Assembly: GCF_910596095.1 (NCBI RefSeq)
Contig: NC_056552.1
Location: 15,325,111 to 15,389,110 of the forward strand
Direction: 5' to 3'
Origin: Thunnus maccoyii
Lineage: Eukaryota > Chordata > Actinopteri > Scombriformes > Scombridae
DNA length: 64,000 nt
The translations under genes and the position numbers were made by a program. The notes below the pieces were generated by a model. That model did no database searches. It was not told the DNA's origin and saw only the letters and a list, made by a program, of their open reading frames with translations. Numbering within the stretch: position 1 is the stretch's first letter; each line of letters opens with the position of its first letter. Shown one piece after another: positions 26,233 through 40,077 of the stretch.

Positions 26233-27416
26233 TCACAGATGAGTCTGCTGGTGTTTCTTCATGTTACTTGAGTGACTAAAACTTTTGCCACAATGACTGC
26301 AGCCGAACGGCTTCTCTCCTGTGTGGTAGCGCAGATGCACAGTCAGGTAGCCCGACTGGCTGAAGCGCTTTCCGCACACGGAGCAGCAGTACGGCTTCTC
26401 CCCCGTGTGGACTCTGTTGTGTTTCTTGTAGTCGCCTGCGTGCCTGAAGGTGCGACCGCACAGAGAGCAGCAGTAGTGTTTTCTGGTGTTTCTCTCGAAT
26501 GCTTTCGAGCCTGAACCACACACTTTTGTGTTTGTTTGAGTGGCGTGTTGTTCTACTGCTCCAGCACTGTTGTATCTTTGAGACAGAAGCTCTTCTGTGC
26601 CATTTTGGTCCAGACTGAAAACATCTCCTGACTCAGTGGGGTGTGGTCCTGTATTGGCTTCAGGGGGTTCTAGGTTTAGCCTGCTGAAGGATGTAATGCC
26701 TCTACGAGCGTCATCATAAAAATAACTTGTGGTGTGCACAGCGTCTTCATCTGATGTAGGCTCTTCTTTCATTTTATTATCACTTTCAGTGATTGTAAGT
26801 TCAATTATGGGGTTTTCTTGGTTTGAAATTGGTGTTGACAGTCTGTTGTCAGCCTCGGTTTTGAGAGTTTTTGAGTCGTGTAAATAATCCTCATCCACTA
26901 GTAGTCTTGTTGTACATTTAGGGGAAAGACAGGAGGGGGCTAATGGTAGGATGGATGCCTCACAGTCCAGGTCTTCATATGGATTTGAGGGACAGATTAC
27001 TGAAATGTCCTTATCAGACGGGATGAGTTCAATGTCCTCTTCCAGCTCCTCTTTCTGTTTCTGCTTCATGGGATGTAGGTCCACCTTGGCCGGCTGGGAT
27101 GGAGGGCAAATCTGAGGCACAATTCCTGAAAGACAACAAAGAGAAAAATAGAATCAACTGTTGCATCAATCTGCTAGAAAACAAACAAGAGTTCTCTGGA
27201 GACAAATACTAGTTGTATTGTCTTACCATTGCTCTCCAATTGTAACTTCTCCTGGAGCTCCTGCAGTCTCCTCTTCAGACTCTGGTTCTCCCTCTGGGTT
27301 CGGGCAGTTTTCTCCTGGTACTCTGACACCGTCTCCTTCACCACCTCCAGAACCTCCTGCACTGCTTTAAACAGCAGTTTTTCCACTCGAGCATTCAGAC
27401 GCTCAATTTTGGACAT
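26233..27416 (-). CDS. Three-finger C2H2 zinc-finger protein B (paralogue of A)
   Basis: Coding exons: 27416-27227 (190 nt) and 27125-26233; total 360 aa, junction phase 1, the same gene plan as protein A. The exon-1 coiled-coil segment ([20 protein letters not shown] ... QENQSLKRR region, 63 residues) is about 80% identical to that of A. The middle is acidic and Pro/Ser-rich ([16 protein letters not shown]) and does not align with A. Three C2H2 fingers lie at the C-terminus: [42 protein letters not shown] and [21 protein letters not shown], with TGEKPY/F linkers, then one Leu and stop. The fingers differ from A at DNA-contact positions, so targets probably differ. A likely transcription factor of unknown target; no mammalian orthologue recognised. 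Confidence 0.88.
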
Positions 27417-27462
27417 CTTTGTGCACTAAAAAGACAAAACAGAGTCTTGGTTTAGATCAGTG

Positions 27463-27760
27463 TAGGGCTGCAACAAACGATTATTTTCATTATTGATTTT
27501 CTCAATCAATCATTTAGTCTATTAAATGTTAAAAAATTGTGAAAAATTTCTCAAGATTTCTCATAGCCCATGATTCATTCTTCAATTTGCTTGAACTAAC
27601 AGTTCAAAACCTTCAGACATTCAATTTACTGTCATATATGACAAAGAAAAACAGCAAATCGTCACAATTGAGAAGCTGGAGCCTGACAATATTTGATGTT
27701 TTTGCTTGAAAACTAACTGAAATGATTGATCGATTATACAAAATAGTCAGTGTAATAGTC
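27463..27760 (+). mobile_element. GCTGCAAC-end MITE, copy 4
   Basis: Lies in the 5' UTR intron of zinc-finger gene B. It starts AGGGCTGCAACAAACGATTA and holds CTGTCATATATGACAAAGAA and TGATCGATTATACAAAATAG. The right end is worn. Confidence 0.7.
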
Positions 27761-28037
27761 CAGATCAGTGTGAGCATATTTCATAGACTTTGTGCAGAGG
27801 CATCATGGTTTCTGCAAATATTATTAACTTGCAGATCTACACTATTGCTGATCATTGATGATATTATAACCTACAGATATTACTGCAAAAATACATTTAG
27901 TTTAACAAACTACTGCCGTAACATAGCAAGCAAATTAGAAAAATCAAGATCAGCATCTCACTTTTAACTAGACTAAGAGGTTCTACCAGATTATTACTAA
28001 TATATTTCAATTCTTAATAAAAGGAGAAGCAGCATAC

Positions 28038-28330
28038 CTTAAACCTTCAATTAAGTGTCGCGGTTTTTGATGAATCCCAGATTACGTAATGGTGTTCCCT
28101 GTAGAAACGCTCATTGTCACGATGTTTATGCAGATATTCGCGATTATGTTGCAGAATCGTTTCTCAGAACATGTCAGACCAGGTGTTCATTTGGCACCTG
28201 AAGGTAAAGCGGTTTTGCACGATACACGGGTTCAAGAGTCTAAAATCGGTTTGGCGGATTATTTAATAGCCCGGTAGATGTGAGTATTATTATGTGCACG
28301 ACAGAAACATTACCACTAACACACCATCCC
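28038..28330 (-). promoter_or_regulatory. Probable non-coding first exon and promoter of zinc-finger gene B
   Basis: On the minus strand a donor (TTTAAG then GTATGC) lies with its last exon base at 28038, and sequence upstream to about 28330 is CpG-richer than its flanks. The start site is not visible. Confidence 0.35.
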
Positions 28331-28449
28331 CTTCCTGTGTCTTCAAGGCGGCTGCTATCCTGCGTTATAGGCGTTGCTGCCATCTACTGGTGCACATGCC
28401 AACAGGACCTAAAATAATCTTCATCTCTTTATAAAGGATACATTTACTC

Positions 28450-29034
28450 ATCCACTGCTTATCATGTGGTGCATCTTTCTGATTTGTATTCCTTACAGTT
28501 TGATTTATGTAACCTCTGGTGAAAACATTTTAAAAAGATTCATTTCTCTGCCAATAAATGATGTTTCATTTGTCAAGTCACGAAGCTTGACAGCAGCCAC
28601 CAGTCACACAGGATTGTTTATTTTGGATGTTTCTGATATTCAAAACATATCTGACAAGTTTAGATTCTCTCCTCTGTTTATTTCTTTTTTTTTTTTGGAG
28701 CTGGTGGGATACATGACTCAAGTGTGCACAAAGCTAATGATAACTTACTATAACAATAAATCATGACTTGTCCTTTTCAGCAACTGTTTGCATTTACATA
28801 AACATAAAAAGTGCTTTAAGCTTCTGATTACATATTCAACCTTTCCACAAATTCTTTTTTTTTTTGTTCAAATACATGTTAAAAGAAGCTGTTACTGGCT
28901 TTTACTGTACAAAATGGCAAAAAACAGTTCATACAAACAAAGTAGTGAACATTCATACAATTAGGTCCTCTTCACCAGACACTTTAAAGTGAGAGAACGT
29001 CCCTGAATGTAAACTGGCAGTCTTGAACTTGTGG
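28450..29034 (-). other. PKMYT1 3' UTR and downstream flank
   Basis: Follows the PKMYT1 stop at 29037-29035. AT-rich with several minus-strand AATAAA candidates (for example near 28682-28677); the true end cannot be chosen by eye. No other gene seen. Confidence 0.4.
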
Positions 29035-31602
29035 CTATCCCTCTATGGCGGTGTCTTCGAACAGACTGAGCAGGTTCTTTGGTTCAAAGTTGGGCCGGGG
29101 TACAGTCTCCTCTGTTCGGACCCAGTTACGACCACGCCGCTGCGAGGACTTGGTGGATGAAGTGTGTCGGCTCTGCGTGGAGCTTTCATACATGCTGTCG
29201 GTGTGAAGCTCTGCGTGTATGGGGCTCGCGCTGGGCGTCAGCGTGCGGCAGGAACCATTTGAGTGGATGCTGGAGGGGGTCGGCGCTAAGTCACAGGAGG
29301 ACCAATCATACAGATTTGAGTGAGTGGGCGTGTGGGCAGGACTGCGATGACTGTGCGCTGGGGAGCCTGGGAGAGGAGTGGACGTACTCTCTACACATAG
29401 TCTGGATTTGACCCTGTTGAACGAGAGAAATATAAGTTTAAGTAGGGAATTTAAAAAGTAATCCAAAGTAGGACATTATCTTCTTTTGCCATTAAGGAGC
29501 AAGCTTGTCAAAAACATTTCGACACCACACCTCTCATCATCACACACACGGGGATTTTCTACCTGTGTGAGAAGGTAGGGGAAAGCTCCGGGTCCAAGGG
29601 ATCCAGCACAAACACTGCATCATCCTCTGGGCTGCCTGAGTCAGCATGCATGGCGCTGAGAGGCAGGGTTAACTCCTTGTCCCAGCTGTCCTTAGGAGGA
29701 GTGCAGGGTACTGGCTTGGTCCAACGAGGGAGGAACGGCAATTGAAGAGAAGAGAGGAGTCTACATCCAAAGCACATGACCGACTGTGAGGGGAAAAAAA
29801 ATAGAATTAAAATATTTAATGTTGAGAAAAAGTATAAACTGTTTAAGTTCTTCCTACAAAAGGCTGATTAGACACATTACCTGGCAGAGGGAGGCAAAGG
29901 TCAGCATGGTCTCAGCGAGCATTAGGCAGATGCGCCTCTTCCACCTGTGTTTCCTAACAGAGGGGAGGGCAAGAAGTTCAGAGACTGTCGGTCTGTCGGA
30001 CGGTTCTGGGGCCAACATCATCCGCAGTACTGTCTGAAGCTCAGCTGATAGGCCTGCAAATACAGAAATATTAATAAAATAAGTCTCCTTGAATAAAGAC
30101 CAATGGGATAATTTCACAAGATTTAGATCTTACCACTGGTAAACTGTGAGGGGAGGTAGCCTTGTCTGAGCTGTTGCCAGCCCTCTCCACCATTGGGAAC
30201 CTCGATATTACAGGCAAGCTCCAGAATAGAAACGCCCAAACTAAATGAAAATGATTCAACATTAATTAATCAGATCAATCAAGTTACATATTTAGAATAT
30301 AATTGATTTTTCACGTATGGTATTTGTACCTGAAAACATCTGCAGCAGGCCCGTACTCCCCACGCAGCAGCTCAGGAGCCATGTATCTGGGATCTCCCTC
30401 CTGGATATCCTCTTTCACTTTCCCCTCTACAGGATCTGTGCTGTTCTGTTTGAGCTCAAGCAGCAGCCCGAAGTCCCCCAGTTTGAGACACCCAGAGTCA
30501 GTGATAAGGACGTTGGCAGGCTTGAGGTCTAGATGCACAAAACCGTGAGAGTGCAAGTGCTGCAGTGCTGAGAGAAGGTCGCACAGGTAACCCCAAGCTG
30601 CACGCTCATCTAGATTGGAAAGTGTCACAACAAAGTCGATAAGTATGTCTGGGGAATTGAGATTAAATAAGAGCAAAAGAGCAAGAGGCACAGTATCATG
30701 ATATCATAGCCAAAGCAATATCAGGATATATGATTGTCTCTTTCAGACAGACCTGGGCCAGGAGGTTGGTTTTCAGCATGGAGCAGCAAGCTGGTGCTAC
30801 ACAGCTCTGTCTGAATGAATAGTCGGCCACACTCCTCCCAGGCTGCCACAAAGTTCAAGATGTGAGGATGGGGACAGAGGCGCTCGTGGTTTCTGGCCTC
30901 CCTCACACTCCGGTTCCTCTCACTGTTGCCCCTGAAGCGATGAGTAGAGCGCTTGACTGCATACTGGCGGCCGTCCTTGCTGCTTTGCACCTAGAAAAAC
31001 ACAGAGCGTGCTGAGGTCTCGTCTTCGGTTTGGAGATCTCCCAGTTATGATTTTGGTTATAGTGTGAAAATAGACTTACAAGGAAATTTCAATTCGTGTT
31101 GTGAGTTTTCCCTTTACAAAACCACGGCACAGATGTTCAAACAAGATTTTATAAATACTGTTATGTAACAAGTCCTCTTTTTTTTTTTAACATCAGGCAA
31201 TTTCCAGGTTTGGTAAAGATGTTTGGTGTCTCACTTTAGAAAACTATTTTGTGTTTGTTTTATATGCCTATTATTAAGAAACTTTCTCACAGAATAGCAG
31301 TTCTTAGGAAAAAAAATTCTGATTAATCAAGGTAACATTGGACACTTGACTGAACTGAGTTTTACCTTTGAGAGGAGTTCACCTTTTCTCAAAGTGCTTA
31401 TGATGCAATTAATACTAGTCTGACTCCTGACCAACTAACTTTAACTCAAAGTCATTGTATCATCACACTGAATATGGACCACTATAAAATTTGAATCAAG
31501 AGTTACAGTGATATATTGTTTATGTATTTGCCTTAAAGAAGTGAACATGTATCTTGATAAAAGGCAGCAATATATAATATAGTTTGCATGTTATATTGCT
31601 TT

Positions 31603-31636
<34 letters not shown>

Positions 31637-32047
31637 CAGACACACACACACTGACATTTTTGTCTTGCTCACCTTGTAGACCTCTCCGAATGAGCCCCTC
31701 CCCAGCAGGCCCAAATTAGTGAAGCACTGACTGAAATAGGACTGCTGCTTACTGGGATCATATACCGAATTTGGAGGGGGAGACTTAGTAAGAGAACGTG
31801 ATAGGGGTGTCCAGGGGGATGGATGCTGGGGGAACATCCGGCTCAAAGGGGGACATCCCTTGGATGGTGGCAGCGGGGGCAGAGAGTGTGAGAGTCGAGC
31901 TGGGGAGGAGCAGGATGAGTTGGACGTAGAAGACGAGGAGAAAGGGAGACGGCGCTTCTTGAGGGAAAAGGACTGCTCTGCATGGGAGAAGTGAGTCGGA
32001 AGAGGGAGAGGCACCCTGGAAACTGTGGTTTCCACCGCCACCGACAT
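29035..32047 (-). CDS. pkmyt1: PKMYT1 (Myt1), membrane-associated inhibitory Cdk1 kinase
   Basis: Wee1-family kinase on ER/Golgi membranes that phosphorylates Cdk1 on Thr14 and Tyr15 and holds G2/M entry. Coding exons: 32047-31673, 30990-30753, 30648-30330, 30240-30134, 30053-29881, 29783-29563 and 29413-29035; total 603 aa. The N-terminus is a Ser/Pro-rich tail. The kinase domain starts near residue 110: [10 protein letters not shown], catalytic lysine in [16 protein letters not shown] (the Myt1 form of HRD, Asp near 245), [32 protein letters not shown] hydrophobic stretch at about 390-425 ([11 protein letters not shown] through [13 protein letters not shown]) is the membrane anchor. The tail is Ser/Thr-Pro-rich and ends [16 protein letters not shown]. 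The first coding exon holds an intron-side CA/TA repeat next to its donor. It shares its upstream region with ELOB. Confidence 0.95.
31603..31651. repeat. Compound (CA)n(TA)n(CA)n microsatellite
   Basis: CA, then TA, then CA units, about 20 bp inside PKMYT1 intron 1 from the donor at 31672-31671. Confidence 0.9.
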
Positions 32048-32924
32048 TGTTGTAGGAACTTTTTCAGTTCCTTCCTTTGAAGATATTGAGCTGCAACAGT
32101 CAAGAGAAACCTGTTAAACACAAACAGTCTTGGCTGACAGTTAATATGAATGTACAAATGCCACTTTTGCACTGCTCATGCTCATTCAGTGTACTGATAC
32201 AAAAAAATCAAATGTATGATGTAAAAACAAAAGCACAGCACTTGATATTTAAATATCCCCATAAAACGTATTCATTTAAACTCAGGCACATTTGCTATAA
32301 AATATGATCTACAAATATTGACTAACATTTGTTCAGGTACCAAATTATCTGTGTTACTAACTCACTAACAAGTAAAATGAACCAAAAAATGGTCGAGCTC
32401 CTCCTTTACCTAATACTGTTCAGCACAGTTTAGACAGAGATACAGTATGTTCCCTCATTTGACTCAAAAGCAGAGATATGGCATCTTAAACATCCTGCTT
32501 AGACCGGTTTTCTGATACCAGTATCACTCTGATCCTTTGATATTCAGCTCATTTGTAGAACAACAGCTCTCTGTGGCCTGGAGATGGGTGCTGGCGTTAA
32601 GAAGCAGGACAGACCTGCTTAACCGAGCAAACACTTTACAAGTTTGACAACCTCAGTTTTCAACTGTAATATGAATTTACATCACAGTCAGTTAGAATTT
32701 AAATTATGTCAGTCCATGTCGGTAAGTTGTAGCTCACTGTTTACAATGACTGACCCATGTCATCCCCACAAAACAAATGCTGGCTACCATTAATTTAAGG
32801 CGTAACCAGTCAACAGCATAAGATAACCTTATCTAACGTTAGCTAGCTGGTTAACTAACCGTCAAACAACGTTCTGTAATTGACAGTTCAGCGTTAAGTA
32901 GGTAGAAGTAAGTATCACACTCAC

Positions 32925-33152
32925 CATAATCCAATATCAACAACAGACAGTCTCGGTCAATCCAAACCAAACTGCGCCTACAGCCTTCAAGCATTAAACT
33001 AGCTGGCGCCAAATTCTGAAAACGTTACGCTGTCCTGCGCAGCTGTGTTTCGTGAATACAACATGCTTATCTGAATTTGCGCAAGAGCCGCAAGCGGTGC
33101 AGTGTGGACAACACAGGGCTGGCGCTACTGACGAGCTAGCTGACTACTTGAA
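32925..33152. promoter_or_regulatory. Divergent promoter shared by PKMYT1 (minus) and ELOB (plus)
   Basis: A non-coding first exon of PKMYT1 ends with a donor at 32925 (ATTATG then GTGAGT). The ELOB start codon is at 33153, so the two 5' ends are within about 230 bp. On the minus strand an E2F-type site TTTGGCGCC lies at 33013-33005 and a CHR-like CTTGAA at 32991-32986. E2F plus CHR sites are known marks of cell-cycle genes bound by DREAM/E2F. The region is GC-rich and has no TATA box. Confidence 0.6.
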
Positions 33153-35747
<2,595 letters not shown>

Positions 35748-36700
35748 TAGCGGGGGGAGAGAGAGAGAGAGGAAACGAGCAATGGAGGGAAGGATGGAAG
35801 TGGGTGTGTGTGGATTAACTGCAGTGAAGAAGTAGCGGGGTGGAGGATATGTAATATAATTTCAGTTGATGGATGGGGACATTATAGGTAACCAAGCCTA
35901 TCCATGTGACCTTCATGCTGTCATCCCAGCATCCCCCCCCAACCCCCCTCCCCCCCTTAATTTGCTTCACAAGTCATTTTTTTTTTTTAACTCTCTATGA
36001 TTTCCACATCACATGCGGTTCTGCTCCTTGACTTCGCTCTTAAGCACCAACTGGCTCAAATTTCTTGAGTGAAGAAGTTGGTTCGGAAAGTATGAGTGTG
36101 TGTGTGTGCGTGTATGTGTGTGACTTATTATAATTATTATCATTAATATTTTGGAAACAGGTGAAGGTGTAGTTGTGTGTCACAGTGCTCTAGAAGTAAC
36201 ATGCATGGGTAAGGAGTCCGGTGTCTGAATCGGCAAACTGCATGAACAAATCAAAGCAAAGGCTTTATTTTCACACAAATAGATAAACCTTTAACTGATA
36301 GTTTCCTCTGCCCGATTCTCCCAATTTTGTTGTACATTTCTGATTTCAATTTCATACCAGGAAAAAAAAAAAAGTCTTTATAATAATTATGTTCAAGTCA
36401 TTGTTGTTGTCATTTTTTTTTTTTTTCTTCTGTATGTTTTACTTGTCCGTTCTTTGTATGTTTCATGCACTGAGACCAAAGGCAGGTACCTCTTGGACAC
36501 CAGAGGAATATTTTTGGTCAGAGGACATTTTGTCTGTGTCATACAATATACTTAAGAAGATGTGTTTAACTTTTTAGTTTTGAAAATGCATTTGTCACCG
36601 CACGTCATCAACATCAATGTCGCACCTTCCCCTAATCACATAAACATAGCCTGTAACTGTGAGCTTGCTTAATTAAAAGTTTTTCCTGTTTTGTTTTTTA
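35748..36700 (+). other. ELOB 3' UTR
   Basis: Starts after TGA at 35745-35747. It contains a GA run (35757-35773), a C-rich tract (35932-35957), a GT-rich stretch (36092-36122) and a terminal ATTAAA near 36673 that would end a UTR of about 940 nt. Confidence 0.5.
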
Positions 36701-38074
36701 CACTGCTGATTGTGCTGGATTTTTTATTTTAAACACAGGTTTGTGTCAACTTTTTAAATGAAGACTACAAAATTCAAAGGTTGTGTTTTTAAAAAAAGTT
36801 AGTCTACTCTTGGTCTAATACACAGACAGGGCTGAGGCTACCATATAATATTTTTTTCCATAGTGGGGATTTTGACGTCATTGGAGGAAAAACACAATTG
36901 TTACTAATAACACTAATGACGGCTTCACTCTATTCAAGTGTCCCAATAAACTGACAGTGAGCCGGCATGAATAAGACCCTTATATGGAAGCAACAAATGA
37001 AATTCAACCATTGTTAAGTTTATTATTTACACCACTGTGACATGAACAAATTAAATTTTATTCTTGTGTTGTGCACACGATAGCGGGCCCAGCCCACATG
37101 AGCTTATAAGACACCATAAATTCAAACAAGCCAGGACCAAGAGTACAGCGTATAGAGAGAAAAAGATGAAACAACTGAAGCATCTTTCACCCTCAGATCT
37201 TCAGACCATCACTGAGTAGGGCAAAACTCCTAAGTCCTGTTAAGGTTAGAATATTATAAGTGAAGTACGGTATGTTTAGAACGATTGGTATTTTTCACTG
37301 GTACTTTGGGACCTTGAGTCACATACTGGGTTTTTAAGATAACATATTTTAGTGCCATTAATATATTTTCAGGCCAAGAAAAATGAAGGATTTTATAAAT
37401 GAATACATGCAAGAAAATAAATCACCAGATTAAAAATTTTGGATTGAATTTCCAACTCGACAAAGTCAGCGCCAGGACCCCAGACCTCCAAAACCCCCAG
37501 AAGTACCAGGTTTACTTTGTGTCAGTTTCTTTTTGCTCATTACATTACTTGCAAGTTTGTTTAGGAATTTGTACCACTAATATTAAAGTAGTTATTATCA
37601 ACTCAGTCCTTCATTATCAGGTAACATGATGGCCCAGTGTATAAATCTAGTTCTAATATCTATTATTCTTGTTTTTTTCACATGGTGCATTTTCCTAAAT
37701 AAGTTGTGTTTCATCAAATTACGAAAAAACAAAACAAGGTCCAGAGAGTATTCCAATACAGGACTATTGGTTGGTTTCTGACACTGTAAAAATACAACAA
37801 AGCTGCCAGAGTGTGGGTGGAAACAAGGACCATTAACTGCTTAATAAAGCCATAAATTAACAGCTCCTGTACAATCATGTGGGGACATTTCTGGAAGAAT
37901 TTTAAATAAAAGACAAACAGAAAACATTGAATTAAAAAATTATAACAGAACAGGTGAATTAATTAATTATTGAATTAATTATGAAAAAATACAAGATTGA
38001 TAGAAAAATGTGGGCGTTTTTCAGGCCAAAATTATCAGAGGTTACTTTTTAATCCAGCCCTGTATATAGTATTG

Positions 38075-38112
<38 letters not shown>

Positions 38113-38380
38113 ATTATTATTATTGTTGTTGTTATTAATGAGTCCTGTCATTTTTACTAAATTGACTTCTATTATTACATCCAATTGTCCTCATTACAAA
38201 CGTCTTTTTCAAAAATGGGTGTCGGCCTGTCAGTGTTTATCCTACAGATGTTCTGTACTTCCTGTGAATGAAACATCATCAAATTACATGTTCCGATATT
38301 TTCTCACATCAATTTATATTAAGTTTAGTCGCAGCGGCGCGTTCAAATGCAGTTTGCGCGCCACTAAATCCTTAATTTTC
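36700..38380. other. Intergenic space between ELOB and TGFB1I1
   Basis: No gene seen. Open stretches have no family resemblance. An ATT trinucleotide microsatellite lies at 38073-38135. Confidence 0.5.
38073..38135. repeat. (ATT)n microsatellite
   Basis: About 60 bp of ATT units passing into GTT units. Confidence 0.9.
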
Positions 38381-38384
38381 TCTC

Positions 38385-38742
38385 CCAAATATGGACTAGG
38401 AATGTCTGGGATGACGTCGTGTGTCCGGGGAATGCGGGGTTTGTAACCACATATATTTAACTACGCCTTCTCCGGTCTGAGGTCCTGGTAGGCATTACAC
38501 AGGAAGAGAGTCGTGTAGGAAAAAAGAAAAGAAAAAACGGGACGCCCTCCTCGTCTTCCTCCTCCTTCTCCTCCTCCTCCTCCACCTCTCTTGGCGGATA
38601 ACGGTCTCCAAGAAGTCCTTCAAGACGGACGCAGACAATAGCAGCGGCACCGACACTGTCCGGCACAACTTATTAATGCTGTGCGTGTTGTTGCGCACAA
38701 GGAGGAAAACGTTGAAACGCTGAAATTATACATATATATATC
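38385..38742 (+). promoter_or_regulatory. TGFB1I1 promoter: CArG box and TATA-like box, with 5' UTR
   Basis: A perfect CArG box CCAAATATGG lies at 38385-38394. A TATA-like ATATATTTAA follows near 38451-38460, predicting a start near 38485. The 5' UTR then holds a CT-rich run (38545-38592). SRF and its MRTF cofactors are known to drive Hic-5 in smooth-muscle-like cells of mammals; the site match is seen, its use here is inferred. Confidence 0.6.
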
Positions 38743-40022
38743 ATGGAGGATTTGGGTGAGTATTACTGCTGTTCTTCGTCTGAAGCGTACATGTTCAGAT
38801 ATCTGGAGGGGATCTTTGGGAAGGGGTGGTTTGCCCAAACAGAGGAAATAGGGTCTCTGTTTATTCTGGCAATCAGTGGAGTGCAGTTTGCTTTCCGTTT
38901 CCAATGAGGACACATACATGCCTGTAATATAAAGGGAGTTTTATTGGTGTAAACGGGTAAAAATGAGTAGCCAATCCTTAAATGTGACTGTTACAACTTC
39001 TCTGTCAGGAACTGGGCTTTCTCTATATGACATCATCCTGGTCCACAACAATACCTCTTGATGTAATGCTCCTCTTGAGATGTTGGATGGTTTTGTTATC
39101 TTTTTTTATTGTTTTTGGCAGCATTTTCTTTTACCTTTTCAACATGCACACATAGCCTACAGGTAATACAAGATCTCCACTTCTCTATGTCTAGCCCGGT
39201 GGTGTTTTCAAGCATGTCCCTGCAAATTTAATAAATTCTTTGCAAATTAGGTTTAAAGGCGGTCCACGGCGGGTTTCCTCATCCATTAATATCAACAAGT
39301 CAGGAGAGAGAGAGAAAGAGGGAGAGAGAGAAAGCGAGAAAGCCACATAATGTTTAACAGAGTGTCTTCCATTTTGAAGGCTTGGACGACATGAAATGAA
39401 AGAGTGGAGTGGATGAGCATCAGGGAGCGTGATTGTTTTTTTTTCTGTTGATAAAAGATGTTGATTCTTCTCTTTCTAAGAACAACATTATGAGAAGCTG
39501 AGTCTTCGTGTTTGGGAATAACTGTGTCAGAAAGGCCCTGAAATAGCTCAGGGCCACACTGCTATTTCAAAAAGCCACAATGAATATATAGAAAGGCCTT
39601 TTTGCCTCAGCTGCCCAAGAACTTTTCTTTTTTTTTTTTTTTCTTGAAGTCCACTTGAGATTGGGGGGGGGAGGGGGGTGGGGGAGAGATTTGTGCTTTT
39701 CGAGCGATACAAGGAGGAATGGCAAGATGTAGCCAAGCACATCTGGGCACATCTGGATCGGATTGTGCACAGTGAGACCGACTTACTGGGTGACTGACTG
39801 AGTGTTAGTCAGCCAGTGGCCATGTTTGGGACACTCAGTTTATGCAGTTGTCCGACAGCGTTGTAAGTTTATGTATTGGATCTGGCGAGGCTTTTCGGTG
39901 AGACAGACCACTCGTTAGAGAGGCCTTTAGCCAAGACAAACAAGTCGACAGGCAGCTCTAAATATGGTCATAATTCCCATTGAGAGAAGTTCAGCTCCTT
40001 ATATGAGCAGTTGAGTCTGTAG

Positions 40023-40077
<55 letters not shown>

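Noticed and set aside
38457-38919. Minus-strand frames rich in Arg and Glu near the TGFB1I1 start.
   Set aside because: They read the CT/GA-rich 5' UTR of TGFB1I1 backward; low-complexity only.
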